NCBI GenBank assembly: GCA_021234155.1
Contig: JAJEKV010000134.1
Location: 502,501-566,500, forward strand
DNA length: 64,000 nt
Source of the DNA: Isoetes taiwanensis
Lineage: Eukaryota; Streptophyta; Lycopodiopsida; Isoetales; Isoetaceae
Reading direction: 5' to 3'
A program made the position numbers and the translations under genes. Under the pieces are notes generated by a model that ran no database searches, was not told the origin of the DNA, and saw nothing but the letters and a program-made list of their open reading frames with translations. Below are positions 1-13,478 of this stretch, one piece after another (within the stretch, counting starts at the first letter, position 1; each line of letters opens with the position of its first letter).

Positions 1-3000
1 GCGGTTTAGAATAGAAATCTTCTGAGAAACTTGTTCCAAGAGGAACACCATGACACATAGAACTTGGATTCAAATCTTCGATTTTACACAATCCTACTCG
101 GCTTCAAGTTTCTTTAAAAGATAGCATTCTTCTCCGGAACAGCGATAAAGAACCGAGGAATGCATTGTAAAAATAGAGGGGCCCGAAATTGAGAACAAGA
201 GAATGCATTAGGTCCACCATAGTTATTGAACATCGAATGGGATTGAAAGTGACTCGTCGAATGGATTAGCGGCTCGATCGGTCGAGATGGGATCGAGGAA
301 ACCGGATCTTGAAACTCGATGGTGTCCCGATTGTTCTTGGAAACTCGATGCAAGAGATGATCTTGGCTCTGATGGTAGGTGGCGATTAGGTGGTAATGGA
401 ATTGCCACATATCGCGTTTCTTAAAGAAATTAATAATTAATTGTTATCTTGAAATTGCACTAAAAAAGAAAAACACAATTTAAATTTGTAAATGGCCGGG
501 GCCGAGCTGATTTAATTAAAAGGCGGTATAAATTTAAAAAGGGCCAGCGAATTTGAATTCTGATTTGTAAATCGGCGGCCCTAGATTATGAAGGCATACA
601 TATAAGTTTAAACCAAAACCCGATCTCATACTATCGCACTTGCGGTTCTACTTAAACGTCTAGAGGATCGGCGGCGGTATTGGTAAGAGGTGAAAGCGGC
701 AGTAAAGCACAAAATCCCAAGCACGGAGGCTGCTGAACAAAAGCCAGCCGCGAATCAACAAGCGCCTCGGGAAAGATTGATCTGTTTTTTGTTTTGTAAT
801 TGATTTACGTATCCCTTTTATTGTTAGAGTTTCTAGGATGTTTTCAACACAGTAATATTTTACATTGTATCGCGTGTCTCTACGTGTATTGGCTCTTACC
901 TTTCATATTGTTTACGTGTCATTTCTGCTTTTACTACCTTGTTTTGTACATGTTTTTGTTATAATCTTCTCCTTTACTCGATATGTTTTTGTTGGAACAA
1001 TTCTCCATTTTGTATAATGTAGACGTGTAAGTCTTTTACTTACATATTCTCAGTTCTTTGACAGAGTCTTTTTTGGCAGCCTAGTATGTCTCTTATAAAG
1101 AAAGTGTCTGTGGAGTCCCCTCAAACGGCGCTTCGGCGCGATTTATATGAGTAGTTTTGGTTGTCCTGCGCTACTTTCCACTGGCGTGTACAATTTACTG
1201 TTTTACCCCAGAAAGTAAAGAGCGTCTATGGCTTAGCCTTCGTAGATTTCATTACTCACCACATGATTGTAACTTTCAGGATCTTCTAAAATGTGAAGAA
1301 GCAAAGCTGCGGGGTCGAGGGGACATACTGCTGAAAAAACCAGAGCGGATGAAGATGTATGGAGTTCTGATTTGGCACCGCGTTGTGACCATTGGCCCGA
1401 TCTGGCCGAGAGAATAATGAAGGCACCGGAGGTAGAGCCTCCATGTCGAAGAAGATCTACCGGGGGCTGCGATGGTATGTGGGATCTTCAAGAGACTGGC
1501 GGAAGGCCAGTCTGATTTTCATGTCTAGAGTTAAGGAAGCGAGATCAAATGAAGAAACAAAGGTATTACGATCACATCGCACGAGCAGGGGCGATTCTTC
1601 GCATTCCGTATTACTTGGCCCAATTGAGAGAAAAATAAAAAGTATTGAAGAAGTTAAATTCTTTGCGGTGCTAGTTCCTTTAAAGGAAGCGCCCTAAGAG
1701 CGGATGAGGGCCATGAGATAACACCTCTTCAAATTTGGCTGATGGTGGTGATCTATTGACACCAAAAAAATATGTGAAGGTCTCTCGGTACGTGAGGAAA
1801 GAGCAATCGATACAAGGCCGTCGGCTAGTCGTACCTACAAGCTTTAAAGAGAAGGAAGATGCAAGTTCTAGAGCGGCTTACCAGGGCGTTCTAGGCATTC
1901 ACAGGATATGACTAGTGATGATGACAAAGCTGAGGCGGTTAGAGCCATGAGGCAAACTCAAATATCAGCGACAAGTATCCAGCGCTGGGAGGCTTAGCTT
2001 CCGCATCCTATCCATGTCGGCCGAGGGCTTTTCAGGTCCACGAGGCTATGTTTTGTCGGCCGGGAAGATTTGACAAGCGGCCGCCAATGGAAATAGTAAA
2101 TGACATGATAGAAAACCGGGCCAGTGCGATCTTGCGTGAGATGTGGTGCCTTTTGATATATGAAACTGAAGAAGGTGTTGATATGGGGCGGCGAAGATTT
2201 AGCGGCGACCTCGATATTCACTTCGCATATGATAATAGATGGCGGCATTACTTGGAGAAGCCTTGAAGGTTTTGTCCAGTCAAGCACAAAAGCTGGAAAT
2301 CGATTATTCTATAGGCTATTCGATTACCCGATTCCTCGGTGGCTCCACAACGGCGGCCAGTACTTGAAATCAAGCTGGCGCTCTTGAATGACATGGGAAA
2401 GAACATTCACATTGCAAAAGGTGTTTATGTTCCACACATAGCGTTCCAAATCGCGCCCGGTAGCGTTTAAGCTAATCACGTATTACAAAGAAAGCAGCGC
2501 GTGGCATTTCTTCATATGGTACCGATTTTCTAAACCATTGATTAGCAAAAGCAGCGCTGGCTGGCGTTTTATATTTATTTATTTGTGTGACGGATTTACA
2601 AAACTGGCGCTTTGTAGCTAATTAACTATCATGAAGGAAGCTGGCGCCCGGCGTTTCTCTTAAACTCGTGGTCATAGCAGCGCTGGCTGGCGTTTATATT
2701 GATACTTTCGCATTTTGTTTTATTTTTTTTTATCCTAGCGGCCCATATTTTGCGAGTCGTATGTATGGGCGATTCGCGGCTTACGCTCGTAACCAATGGA
2801 TCGAATATGGAAAACCAATGCCGACGGAACAAGGGGCAATCTAAGAGTGCGAATTCAAATTACTAGAAAGGACCAGCGTAGCGAAGCCATAATCTGAGGA
2901 CAAGAACAAGGCCGCACTAGATCAAAAGAAGAAAAAAGGGGATGCACAAGTGACACCGGGGAAGAGCAAAGGCGTTTTAAGGATGCACCTGCAAGATTGT

Positions 3001-5560
3001 TTTTCTTCTGACCCGAGGTATGGGAAAAGTGGAGCGCATTTTGGAACTATTAGGAAGATTTGATTAGGCCAGCAAAGCGGGGTTTTCCTCATAAGATACG
3101 TCTATTTTGATATAGGTATCCGCGAGAAATGAGAAGCACAAGGATTGGATGATCACGAGAATTAATCTCTGTTCTAGATAGTTGCATCAGAAGGAAGTTA
3201 TCTACAGGCAAAATCTGCTGACAAAGCACTTGACATCTTTAAGTGCATCTTGAATCGATTTCAAAAATATAGAAGTCCACGAAAAAAGGCTGTTGGTGAA
3301 GAGCGCAAAGGCTCTCAGAACATGATGTTATTATCAGGAGATAGAAGCAATGCAAAGGCCTAGCGTATCCCTGTGACGTAGAAATATGTATTTTGGTCAA
3401 AAGATTTTTGTAGCGGAAGGCTGACAAAAGCGAAGAATGTGGCAACTCTTAAGGGGATTCACCACGAAGTTAAGTGACCTAAAAAGAAAAGTTGCTTTGG
3501 TGAAGAAGGCAGTGATGAAACTGAGTCTCCTTTTTTTTCTATAAAAGGTGTCCCTTTGGTTATAAGTGTGCCATGCAGGAGGTAGGTGAAGGGCCAAGCG
3601 AGCATCACTCTATTTGTTGTTCTTGATAAGCCAGAGTGGCCTGAGATGGACCGCAGGGATTGATTCTGACACCTTCTTCAACACATCTCGCGATTGGTTT
3701 GTGGTGAGGATACATTATACTATAGGCAGGGTTTTGCCGCTCAGGCATTTCCTGCATATGCACTAGGCTGCTTTGCAAATGATGCTTCTGGTCTGCATTA
3801 AGAAGAGTGATGAGAATAGCGGTAATGATAGATGAAAACAAAAGATAGTGAGTTTAGTACCCAGTAAGATCCTCATGTGCTGCTGAGTCATACACTTGAT
3901 AGCCATTATTGGATGATAAAGAATACTTAGAAAGACTCAAGGGGAAGCAGAAGGTGAGAAGATTGCTTGGCGGTGCTATACATTTAGAATGAACCCCCTA
4001 TTGAAAAGAATGTTTTTGTGGCCGAATCAATTGCGAACAAAGGGCTACTTGAGATGTGTGGATGTGGACACGGGCCCGAAGAGGAAGAGGAAGAGGAAGA
4101 AGAAGAAGCTGGGTGGAGCCGCGTCCTTAATTCACCAATCCAAAGAAATTATATGAGCTCTTTGGCCAGGCATAAGGGGAGGCTGAACCGTCACCGGGTT
4201 TTCTTTAACCCTTCGAGTTTTCTGATTGAAATATGCGCCCGCTAGAGTCGTGTTGGGAGTTTCATGTTGGAGGTTATGTGGAGGCGGGAAGCTACGGAGC
4301 TAGCTAGAAATGCAAAGTGTGGTCTCGATGGTCAAGCCAAGGACTTCACCGATATTTTTAGAAAGTGCTAGAGGTGGCACCTAGGGGTCAGCTAGGTAGT
4401 GCAAAAATAAAGCTTCCAGCTCTAAGTCCGGCTTACACTGCGGATGAGTTGCGAGGCGGGAAAAATGAAAGCATATGAGGCATAAAGAAGAATATGGGCA
4501 AAACAGCGGCAACTATGCGGCCGAGGCGTGCCTATCATTCGATCACATTGGAAAATCCGGCGAAGTGGATGTAGAGTAGCGCCAAGCGAAGACAAAATCC
4601 TAGATGATACGATTGGATTAGGAGAAGCTCGAGTCGGATTAGCATAAGAGTAATGAAGTATCAACCATAGTTCAAACACTAAGTGATGTGGTGACGCCAT
4701 GGTAGAAGGCGGTAGGAAGTAAGCTCATCATTGCGGATGTTGAGCGGCGGGGAACGAAGGTATGTTATTCAAAAGCGATGAAAATGCGTCGGTAGCGATT
4801 TCAATTCTTCAAGCGAGAATTGAAAATATGACGCGATTTCGATATTCAAACGAGAATTGAAAATTATAGCCCAGCGATTTAATTTTCTTTCCTTGTCTCC
4901 TGAAGTGTGTGCTTTATTATTCTGAGACCTAATCGTAGAGTTTCCTCCAAAATTACGGTGTCGATTTGAATGGAATTGCTCTGCAAAGCGTTACCTAACA
5001 ATTTCCTTTATCATGGTATACCTGAAACCATTTGAGACATATCTGAAATGGGTATCGCGGCCGTATCTGAAGGAGATGTTAGACCAAGCTTTCTTTTTAT
5101 TTAGATTTATTACCCATTTGGTGCGTCGATGGAGGAATAGGAAATATCTACGGGAAGTTTTGAGGTAAGTTCTGAGTTACATAAGAGATTGGGCATCTGT
5201 TTGGGATCGAGCAAATGTAAGTCATTCAATAACCCAAAGGATCCTCTGAGGTAAAAATGGCGTAGCAGAAATGCTTGGCGACATGATGGATGACTTGGGC
5301 GTTGGGGAGAAAGGAAGACATCATTATAGTTGATGATGGCTGTAGCAAGTGTTGCTGTCGATCCGCGATCACTAAATCCACCCATCTTATCATCAGGATT
5401 TTTGGCCAAAGATGACTTCTTTTAGCCGTTTTGTCGACATCTTGCGAAATGGCTACAGGAAAAGATTCGAGAAGAGATGCAAAACCTTATACCCGCATAA
5501 CCAATGGGGCCGGAAATTAATGAGGGGACCTAGAGAAGATGGATTCTAGAAAGGGAACTT
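1..5560. other. Repeat-derived intergenic DNA, no gene recognised
   Basis: No open frame here resembles a known protein family; the longest frames are about 100 codons and lack recognisable motifs. The DNA is patchy, with GC-rich stretches rich in GCGG and GGCG set in AT-rich sequence, as expected of decayed mobile elements. The 19-base word GCAGCGCTGGCTGGCGTTT occurs exactly at 2551 and again at 2677, with a related GGCGCCCGGCGTTT between them near 2644, so this part is an internally repeated element of unknown family. An acidic Glu run encoded near 4078-4110 is a GAG-rich simple repeat. I cannot assign an element class. Confidence 0.5.
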
Positions 5561-8500
5561 TTTGATATATATATATATGTATCACGGGAAATACACTTTC
5601 AAAAGTTTTGAATATGAAATATACTTTACACCAAACTCTTTCGAATATATATTGTTCTTATATCAGCATTATTGGTTACGTATGCAGTATTGTTCTTTTT
5701 ATATATTACGTGTATGGTTTTGCTATACTTGCAATAATTTGTATGTATATCTCTGAGTCAATAATTAGGTGTCTATAAATACGTATGCATGGGGAATTGT
5801 AAACCATAAACCCCGACTCCATACGCTTTATTATTATGGCACATTCTATTACCTGCCAAGATGAACCCGCCTTGAGACCTCTGCAGTCTTGTATTTAGAA
5901 ATAGAACCGGGGCGGCTTGATATGCGTTGCTATGAATCGAGTAAAGCTTCTATCACGATCCCTTTGATGTATGTCCATCTTATATGGAATCAGGGGAGCA
6001 TGGTTTTGTTCATGATCGAAAGGATCTCGGCTTACCGCTGCAGCGCTGTCGTGATGATTGAGGATTAGTTTTTAAAGTTTTGTGTTTCACTATAATACGT
6101 TATTTATTTATGGGAATAAAATCGTATACCTTATCGATTTGACCCATAAAAGAAATCCTACGTTACGTAGCAACTTGCTTGTACGTTATTTATTAAGTAA
6201 AAACACACTACAATTTCAATGTTTTAGATTTCGTTGTAAAGTCATTGATTATGCAGTTAATAAGCAATTTCCTACTTTTTATTGCCAACATTTGCTTTCA
6301 TAATATGGGTCATTTGGATAAGAATATTTGGATGCCCTTGCATTTCAACATAAAATGCATGCCCTAGGCGAAAATGAACTTCGGTGCAAAAGTGGTTAAT
6401 TCAATATAATGGTCAATAAATAGTTTATCTGTGATTTTGGAATAGACATAATCCAATTCCGTGAATGATGGTTGATTGTGCAATTCACTTTTCCACTATA
6501 AAATAAGACATGTCTTATTTAGGTTAGGATAGTTGGGATTATAAATGGAGTCTTATTATTTTTATTCGAGGGGATTTCCTCTTTTGCCATAAAATAAGAC
6601 ACCTAGTCTTTTCTATTTGAAATATAACTAAAATAAAGGCGTGTCTTATTTTTCATGGTTTCCACTAGTATTTTTAGTGGTGTCATCACATGACTACCAT
6701 ACAGGTGGAAAAGCAAGTTCCCGGTTGTGTGTCTCATTTTAGCCACACAGGTCACAAATGGTGTCATATATAAGTATATATATGGCGGTCGTCTTGTGTG
6801 GAAAAAGGGCCTTCTGTACACTGCTTGAGTCATCTTTGGGTGATGCCATAGCAGCTTTATTGATTTGGAGCAAGAGGCAAATTCAAGAGGCAGGGATGGG
6901 TAGGACTGGGCTTCCAAGATAGCGTTTTGCGTTTTGACCCCACTCCTAACAAAGGGGATTTTTTGCGAGGGGCGTTGGTAGGATCATAAAATCCATTTGC
7001 TTTGTAAGTCTTTGACTAAGCATCTTTGGGAAGGAGTTGATATTTGTTGCAAAATTTGTAGAAGCTAATTGTACATGATTGCTTTGTCTCCAGGAACCTA
7101 CATACAATAGGAACGAGAATCATCTTATTTTTCTTTTGAATTAGCCTATTCTTTTCGCAGGTTCCTACATGCTTAAAAAATGAGAAGCTAATGGGAAAGA
7201 ACTTTGATCTCCTCATGCCATTTGTTTCTTATGTATGTGATGAAAGCCATAGAAGGTGTGAACTTATTTGCAATGAAGGTGGAAATAAATGATACAAGCA
7301 CCTTTTCAAATCATATATCCCGAGGACTAAAACATTTATCATAGTAACTCTTAGCGGCCAAGAAATCACCGAGGAGACACCTCTGTGCAGAAGTTTATCT
7401 ATGGGTTTTTTTGATCTGCCACAATTTTTACGTTTCAGCCATTACATGTTCCCATCCTTGATTCGACCCCTCCATTCCATGTCCCCATGCATGTTAAAAT
7501 CACTCTCTTCTTTGTTGGACCTCAATTCTATATAGGCAAGGTGAAACCTCAAGGCAAATCCCTCTAATGTCTGCATTTTTACATATCTTTGCATATTCAC
7601 AGCTCCTAATAATTAAAATTATCAATGGCTTCTAGGATTGACCATAAGAGCTCTCTGAAACGGAAATAGATAAGATAGATAGATAGTATTTTAGCATCCA
7701 CGATTGAGGAAAAAATGTGCATGGGGTCTGACTGTATAATGCAAGAACAACACAAGGTTGAGGTACATGGTGACTTGAGGACTGCAGAATAGCCCGATGA
7801 GGAGACCACTTGAGTCCTATGTGACCAATTATATATATGGCAATCATGTACATCAAAGGGCGCTGCGTGAAAATTACAAGAATGTTGCATAGAAGTTAAA
7901 AACTAAGAAAATGATGAAATCTCGAGGGGAAAGTTTTGTCTTCTTCTAGGCCCGGCAAAGTATGAAGTGATGTCGGAGTTGTTTTTCTCTTTTAAGGGCT
8001 ATATGTTTTTCCTTCTGCGCCCACTTTATTATTGAGCCTTTCATGGTTCGCCCCTTGGAATCAGATTAGATGCTCGGAAAGAGGACGACTTACGTTTATT
8101 ATTATTATCACCTCGAATATGAGAAGGAGAGTGTTCACACGCCTTTGTGTATTATTATTAATGGTCATTTGTTTGTGAGGGCATAAATACCATCCTTACT
8201 TTCGATGAATAAGCTGACCAAGCTGTCTCAACTCATTTTCTTTCTGTATTTATATTAAAATCACTCAATGGGAGGTGGGCATTTACTTTAGGGGATTTGC
8301 TCTAAAATGCCCATTTTCTTTTTGTGGTTTATGTGATCGAGATGAGGATTTTGTGCCAAATTTATGTAGCGAGGGGCACATGATATCCTAGACCAGAAAG
8401 AATGATGTATACGATGTTTTATATGCAGGAAAGACTGATGTATATGATATTTTAAATTTATTCAGTCTTTTAAAAGAAGAAAGTTATATTTACATAAATC

Positions 8501-9429
8501 CGTCCTCCATGTTTACCTTATTCATCTTTCTATACACTATCAATTTGAGAATAGTTTCCATTCTAAATTTTTAAGCTCTCGATACATAGCCTCAATGTTT
8601 AAAATAAATAAATAAAAATATAGATCATTAACAACATGTTAGTCCCAAATTGCATCCATCGATACATCTACATTTTGCACGTTGGATGATCCTCCATCTA
8701 CGTTCCTGCTTTGCTACTTCAAAAACCATGAACCAAGCAGCTAGCGCCATAGTCTTGTATGATATAAAAATGTTATGGTTCAGATCCAAATTAAGAAGCG
8801 GCAATAGTCTTCTTGCAAGTACATAGTTTGGGGATGATTTTACTTCAACCTATTTATTTCATATAAATGCTAGCGGAATCAAAAGGCTATTGGGGATCGT
8901 TTTTAGCGAGATAAGTGTTGGCAGGTACTCTTGGCGGGTAAGTGCATTGTCTTGCATTTCTCTATGGAGCGTATCGTTTGGATAGCGAGTATTTGAGGAG
9001 TGAGCGACAATAATCTTATGGGAGGTCAGCATACGATACTTTTTCACAGAATTCTGCTTCAATATTTATTGATTGCCATTTTATGCTTGGATGCTTCCAT
9101 AGGGGTGATTCACAGTGATATTGCTATGAGGATATTGTGCAGTAAAATATAAGCTTAATATGATTGTCATTTTGGATATTATGAACCTTATACAGCGTCG
9201 GTGACTAAAATTGAGCATATTTGTTTTGCAGGCCTTTCTAAATGGCAAAAGCTTCTGAAGCGGTACAGGTATCAAGTTACACATAATTAACTACTCACAA
9301 ATTTACCAACAAAAAGGATTGCTTAGAGCGAGAAGTGCCATGATGTGCCAATTTTACAGATTATATATGGAATATGGTCATTCTGGCGGCGGCCATCTTG
9401 TAACTAGCGAGCTTAACTTCAAATGGCTA
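5561..9429. other. AT-rich intergenic DNA without a recognised gene
   Basis: This stretch is AT-rich and its frames are short and motif-free. It holds the foldback at 6495-6660 (separate entry), a short GATA microsatellite near 7670-7690, and a small imperfect tandem duplication near 8395-8455 (two copies of a roughly 30-base unit around GATGTATACGATGTTTTATA). Nothing else is supportable. Confidence 0.5.
6495..6660. repeat. Foldback sequence built from AATAAGAC words
   Basis: The palindrome AATAAGACATGTCTTATT lies near 6502-6520. About 90 bases further on, CCATAAAATAAGACAC (near 6588) faces its inverted partner GTGTCTTATTTTTCATGG (near 6640). The word AATAAGAC or its complement occurs at least five times in about 160 bases. 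This is the structure of a small foldback or MITE-like element; no target duplication is clear. Confidence 0.5.
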
Positions 9430-10215
9430 TAGAGGCTGAGCTTTGAGCCACGATAGCGTGGATATGAACCAATCACTCTGCGACAAGATAAGCAGTCTGT
9501 GACATTAGGCAAGTATTTGGAGTGCGACATTCTTCATCAATCCTTTTGTCTATTTTCTAATCTACATATGTTAATACCAATAAAGTGCCTATTTTTATAT
9601 CTACATTTTGTTTTATTTGAATTACTTGATCTGCGGTTTTGTAGTGAAGTTTGCAAATGTTGCATGCTTTTTCTTGGCGTCCATCATGATATATTATTAA
9701 TGGAGGTTACAAATGTTGCATGCTATTTCTTGGTGTGCATCATGATGTATTATTGTGGATGGTGGGAATTGTTTTTGCTAAGCCAAGAAGCCGAACCACA
9801 GTACACTATTTAAGCTAAGATGACATAGACTATACCTTTTTATTGGGTTTTCTTTTCTCACGTCCGGCTTTTAACCATATCTGCTCCCATTCAAACGTAA
9901 CGAGCAATTTACCTTGAACCCAACATGAACAATAACCTCTACCTCCACCAACTTTAAGAATCACAGGTATTTACGTAAATGCTTCAATTGATCTTATTAC
10001 CAATGTTGTAAACATTATGAAAGGAAAACATACTTATCCGAGGAGCCCCGCGTGCACTTATGTTTACAGTGTGCTCTGATTTTGCTTTGCATTTGAGATG
10101 ATGTCCTCTTAAATACAGGTGCAACAACTTCTAGAGTTCTGCTCGAGGAACCTACTGCTCATGCATCTTTGAGATTTCTAGATATGTGTTAGAATTGAAA
10201 ATGATTGTAGGAATA
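9430..10215. repeat. Tandem duplication, copy A
   Basis: This segment is repeated, diverged, in the next 760 bases. Shared landmarks in the same order are CTACATNTGTTAAT near 9560 and 10365, AAATGTTGCAT followed by CATGATGTATTATT near 9710 and 10520, GCTTTTAACCATAT near 9867 and 10668, CAACATGAACAATA near 9922 and 10720, and CATCTTTGAGAT followed by CTAGATATGTGT near 10165 and 10925. Copy A also holds an inner duplication of the TTGCATGC...CATCATGAT block near 9660 and 9717. No coding potential is recognised. Confidence 0.7.
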
Positions 10216-10975
10216 AGCGAGGGTTTGAAAGCCATGGCAACATTGGATATGAGACAATCCTCTCGACAAGATAAAACAGATACTGTTGTTGATTCTTTTT
10301 ATGAATTATCAAGCAAGTATTTAATTACGGCGGTGTTCACCAAATTTTTGTCTATTTCCTAATCTACATTTGTTAATGCAATCTTGTGTCTATAGTATTC
10401 ACCAAACCTTTGTCTATTTTCTAATCATTTTGTTAATGCAATCATGTGTCTATATTTGTAATCTACATTTGTTTTATCCTGAATTCCAATGTCGGTTTGT
10501 GGCGTTAAAGTTGTAAATGTTGCATACTTTTTCTTGCCATGCATCATGATGTATTATTAATCCAATACATTTGGGAATTGTGTTTTTGCTAGACCAAGAG
10601 CAAGACAATTACAACTGATTTAAGCTAGATTACATATACTTTTATTGTGTTTCTTACTGTCCATCCAGCTTTTAACCATATACCTTTTGATTTAGACAAT
10701 AGAGGCGGTTGCCTTGAATCAACATGAACAATATGCACGTACCTCGTAATTGAAACAATCTAGTATTTTATCATCTTCAATTGATACTTGTGCCAATGTT
10801 ATGAAACATTATGCACGAAGAGCTTATGTTTGGCGATGCTCACGATTTTGCTTGCATCTGATATGATGTTCTCTTAAATACAAGTGCAATTCTACGGTTT
10901 TATTGAGGACCTATGCTTTATGCATCTTTGAGATGTCTAGATATGTGTCAGATTGAAAATAGTACGTAGAATAAG
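10216..10975. repeat. Tandem duplication, copy B
   Basis: This is the second, diverged copy of the preceding segment with the landmarks in the same order and orientation (see copy A). It carries its own inner duplication of TTTGTCTATTTYCTAATC...GTTAATGCAATC near 10350 and 10400. Both copies contain indels, so the duplication is old. Confidence 0.7.
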
Positions 10976-13323
10976 CGAGTTTTTATAAATGGGGCTTGCA
11001 AGAAACCTATTAAGCTTGAAATAATTATTGTTGTTGGATATGTGTACATGTGATTCATGGCAATCAATCTTCCAATTGATTGTGTGTGCTTCCATACCGG
11101 CGCATATTCCCTTCACCAAAATGGGCTCTTCGATGCCATTTTGCATATAAGTCTTCTCCAAAATGTTTAAGATTTCTTTCTCCAATTCTTTGCTTCCAAT
11201 TTGAAGCGGATATCTTGGTAAATGTCATTTTGGATGAATTTCATACTCTTTCACATGTTCAAAGCCACTTCCAAGAATGAGGATATGAGGAATTTCATGA
11301 AGCTGTACTACTTTACTATCTTGCGGCGAGAGCAACCAAACTTTAGGCTTTGAAGTTTAGAACTAAGTTAAAGTCTTTAAGCTATACGCGTTCATATGTT
11401 GCAGGAAATAATTTACCCAGCGAGAATATTGTTTATCTCTTTTGAAATGCCTCATCTAAACTTTTGTGAGAGTTAAATTGCCACATCTATGTTTTTGAAT
11501 AGCTAGGCGGTGAGACATGCACTCTGAGGGCACTACGTTCCTCTTGGATTCAAAGCTATGGTTGTTTGTTTATCAAGTTCCGGTAACCATACCCGGCCCA
11601 TATGGGCGGGCCCAATCTCTAGCTTGCTATTGGTTATATGCTCTTATGAGATTTATTTTTATCTCTACACGCTTAATGTTTTGCCTTAGGATTTGAAAGT
11701 GGCAAAAGTGCTGGCTAAGTTACATATTGCAAGACTTGACTAAGGGACTCACACATAGATTTTTGGGAGTATGCATGTATTTTGGATTATATATTGCCGC
11801 AGTTTGGAGATTATACTCTGAAAGAAGTTGGCTGGAATTTGTTCAATCTAAAAAGATGCAACAACACGGATCAATGTAATATAGATGAAGTCCTAAAGGA
11901 TATTGAGCTTGATGTGATCAAGAACACTAAGGCGCATCATCCCAATAACGAGACAAAATTTTGATGTAATGAGGTGGTAGATAAGTTTATTATGAGGAGC
12001 AAATGTCTAAGGCTGTAGAAACATGATGCACCAATATTATCATTTAAATTGCTAATCTTGAGAGCATAGCTTTGTCAATCTTGAGAACATGGAATTTAAA
12101 TTCAATTTTTTATCAATTGTTTTTCTAAACACCCTTTGGTATAGGTGGTTGTAGAAAGTCATCTTTCATATGATTTAGATCATAATATAATTCAAGCATG
12201 GATTTTGATGCCACAAGAAAATTGACCTAATATTTAGACATCAAAAATATCGGTTGTCCAAGCGTGAGTTATGTTAGGCGTCCATCGCATTAGTTATATA
12301 GTCACACTAGCAATTGTGATTCCCTAATGTACTATAGGAAATATAATAACAGCGATTAGGAATTATATCTACATACATATTGTGACAAAATATGTATGTC
12401 TATATAAGTGGAGAAAGCTATTCAGAAAGTGATCCTAAGCTATGACATAATTATGAAGGAGAAGCCAAGATTCGCGGCCCTTGGTCCTTGAATCGCGGGA
12501 AAGTCTGAGATAAAACTCTCAATCTAAACTTTCAGAAAGAGATATACAACGATGCATTAAAGAAAGCCCAAAATCACAAGAGCTATGCTCACTTTCTAGC
12601 AAGCAACATAATTCTAGAATATAAAATGCATAAAATTGCAAGTTCCACTTTGCCCATATTTGCTTAAACAATTTATTGCATTACGTATGGAATTAAGAAT
12701 GTACAAAGAGTGAAGATTGGACATTCTAGATCTTATACGCCCATATTATGGTGTGACCACAACTTCAAAAATAACCCTCACAATGCTTTGAAGCCCAATC
12801 AATGACAACATCCAAACATAGAAACTTTGTTCGAACTTTGGCAATCTTTTGAAAAGACGTACATTTTACTATTCAAAATTTCTCCACTTTTTCTTCAAAG
12901 AACATAAAACATAATTGTTTTCTCGAGAAGACCACATCCACATGGTGCAAAACATCATCTATATAGCACTACTACGCCATTTACATATGGCGCAACTTCT
13001 CTCTCCCACGTGGAGAATGGCTGATATTGAGAGCATCAACTTGGAAGTTTAGCGTTCATTATATATAGTTGGCAGGTATCCATCTCAGTATACCCTTATG
13101 CTCATTATACCCCTATGGCCGTCATAATAGCCCAACCTTCTCTCTCAAACCAGGCTACTTATTCATATTGATAACTAAGAGTCTATGATGTTTTATATGG
13201 TAAGTTTTAACCTAAATAACATCACTTTATAAATATCTAATTTGTCGATTTTTGTCTACCATCACTTTTAACATATATTTGTACTTATGCGGCAACAGAG
13301 ACTCCCATTACTAGTTATCACCC
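10976..13323. other. AT-rich intergenic DNA
   Basis: Only short frames occur here (for example 60 codons at 11782-11964, an acidic Asn/Asp-rich peptide with no known motif). I see no RNA gene, splice-linked exons or element termini that I can support. Confidence 0.45.
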
Positions 13324-13478
13324 AAGTTTTGAATTTGGAGTCTATTTGGCTTTTATCTACAAATTGTATTATTAGCGAAATGATAGCGCCAGGTGATGCT
13401 TTAAATGTGTGATCAGAGAAGATGGCGCCACCACACTTGTGGCTTGTGTTTATGATCTGTGACCAAATATTTTTAATT
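13324..13478 (+). repeat. Repeat family copy 1, left part (interrupted)
   Basis: This sequence matches 17350-17520 with moderate divergence: shared words include GTTTTGAATTT, CTTTTATNTRCAAATTGT, GGTGATGCTTT, and CTTGTGGCTTGTGTTTATGATCTGTGA. The match stops where a T-run begins at about 13478 and resumes at about 15155, so the intervening 1.67 kb is an insertion into this copy. Confidence 0.75.

Noticed and set aside
9499-9813. 104-codon frame in tandem-duplication copy A
   Set aside because: The corresponding frame in copy B is broken by indels and the peptide is hydrophobic and Cys-rich from AT-rich DNA, so it is not a conserved gene.
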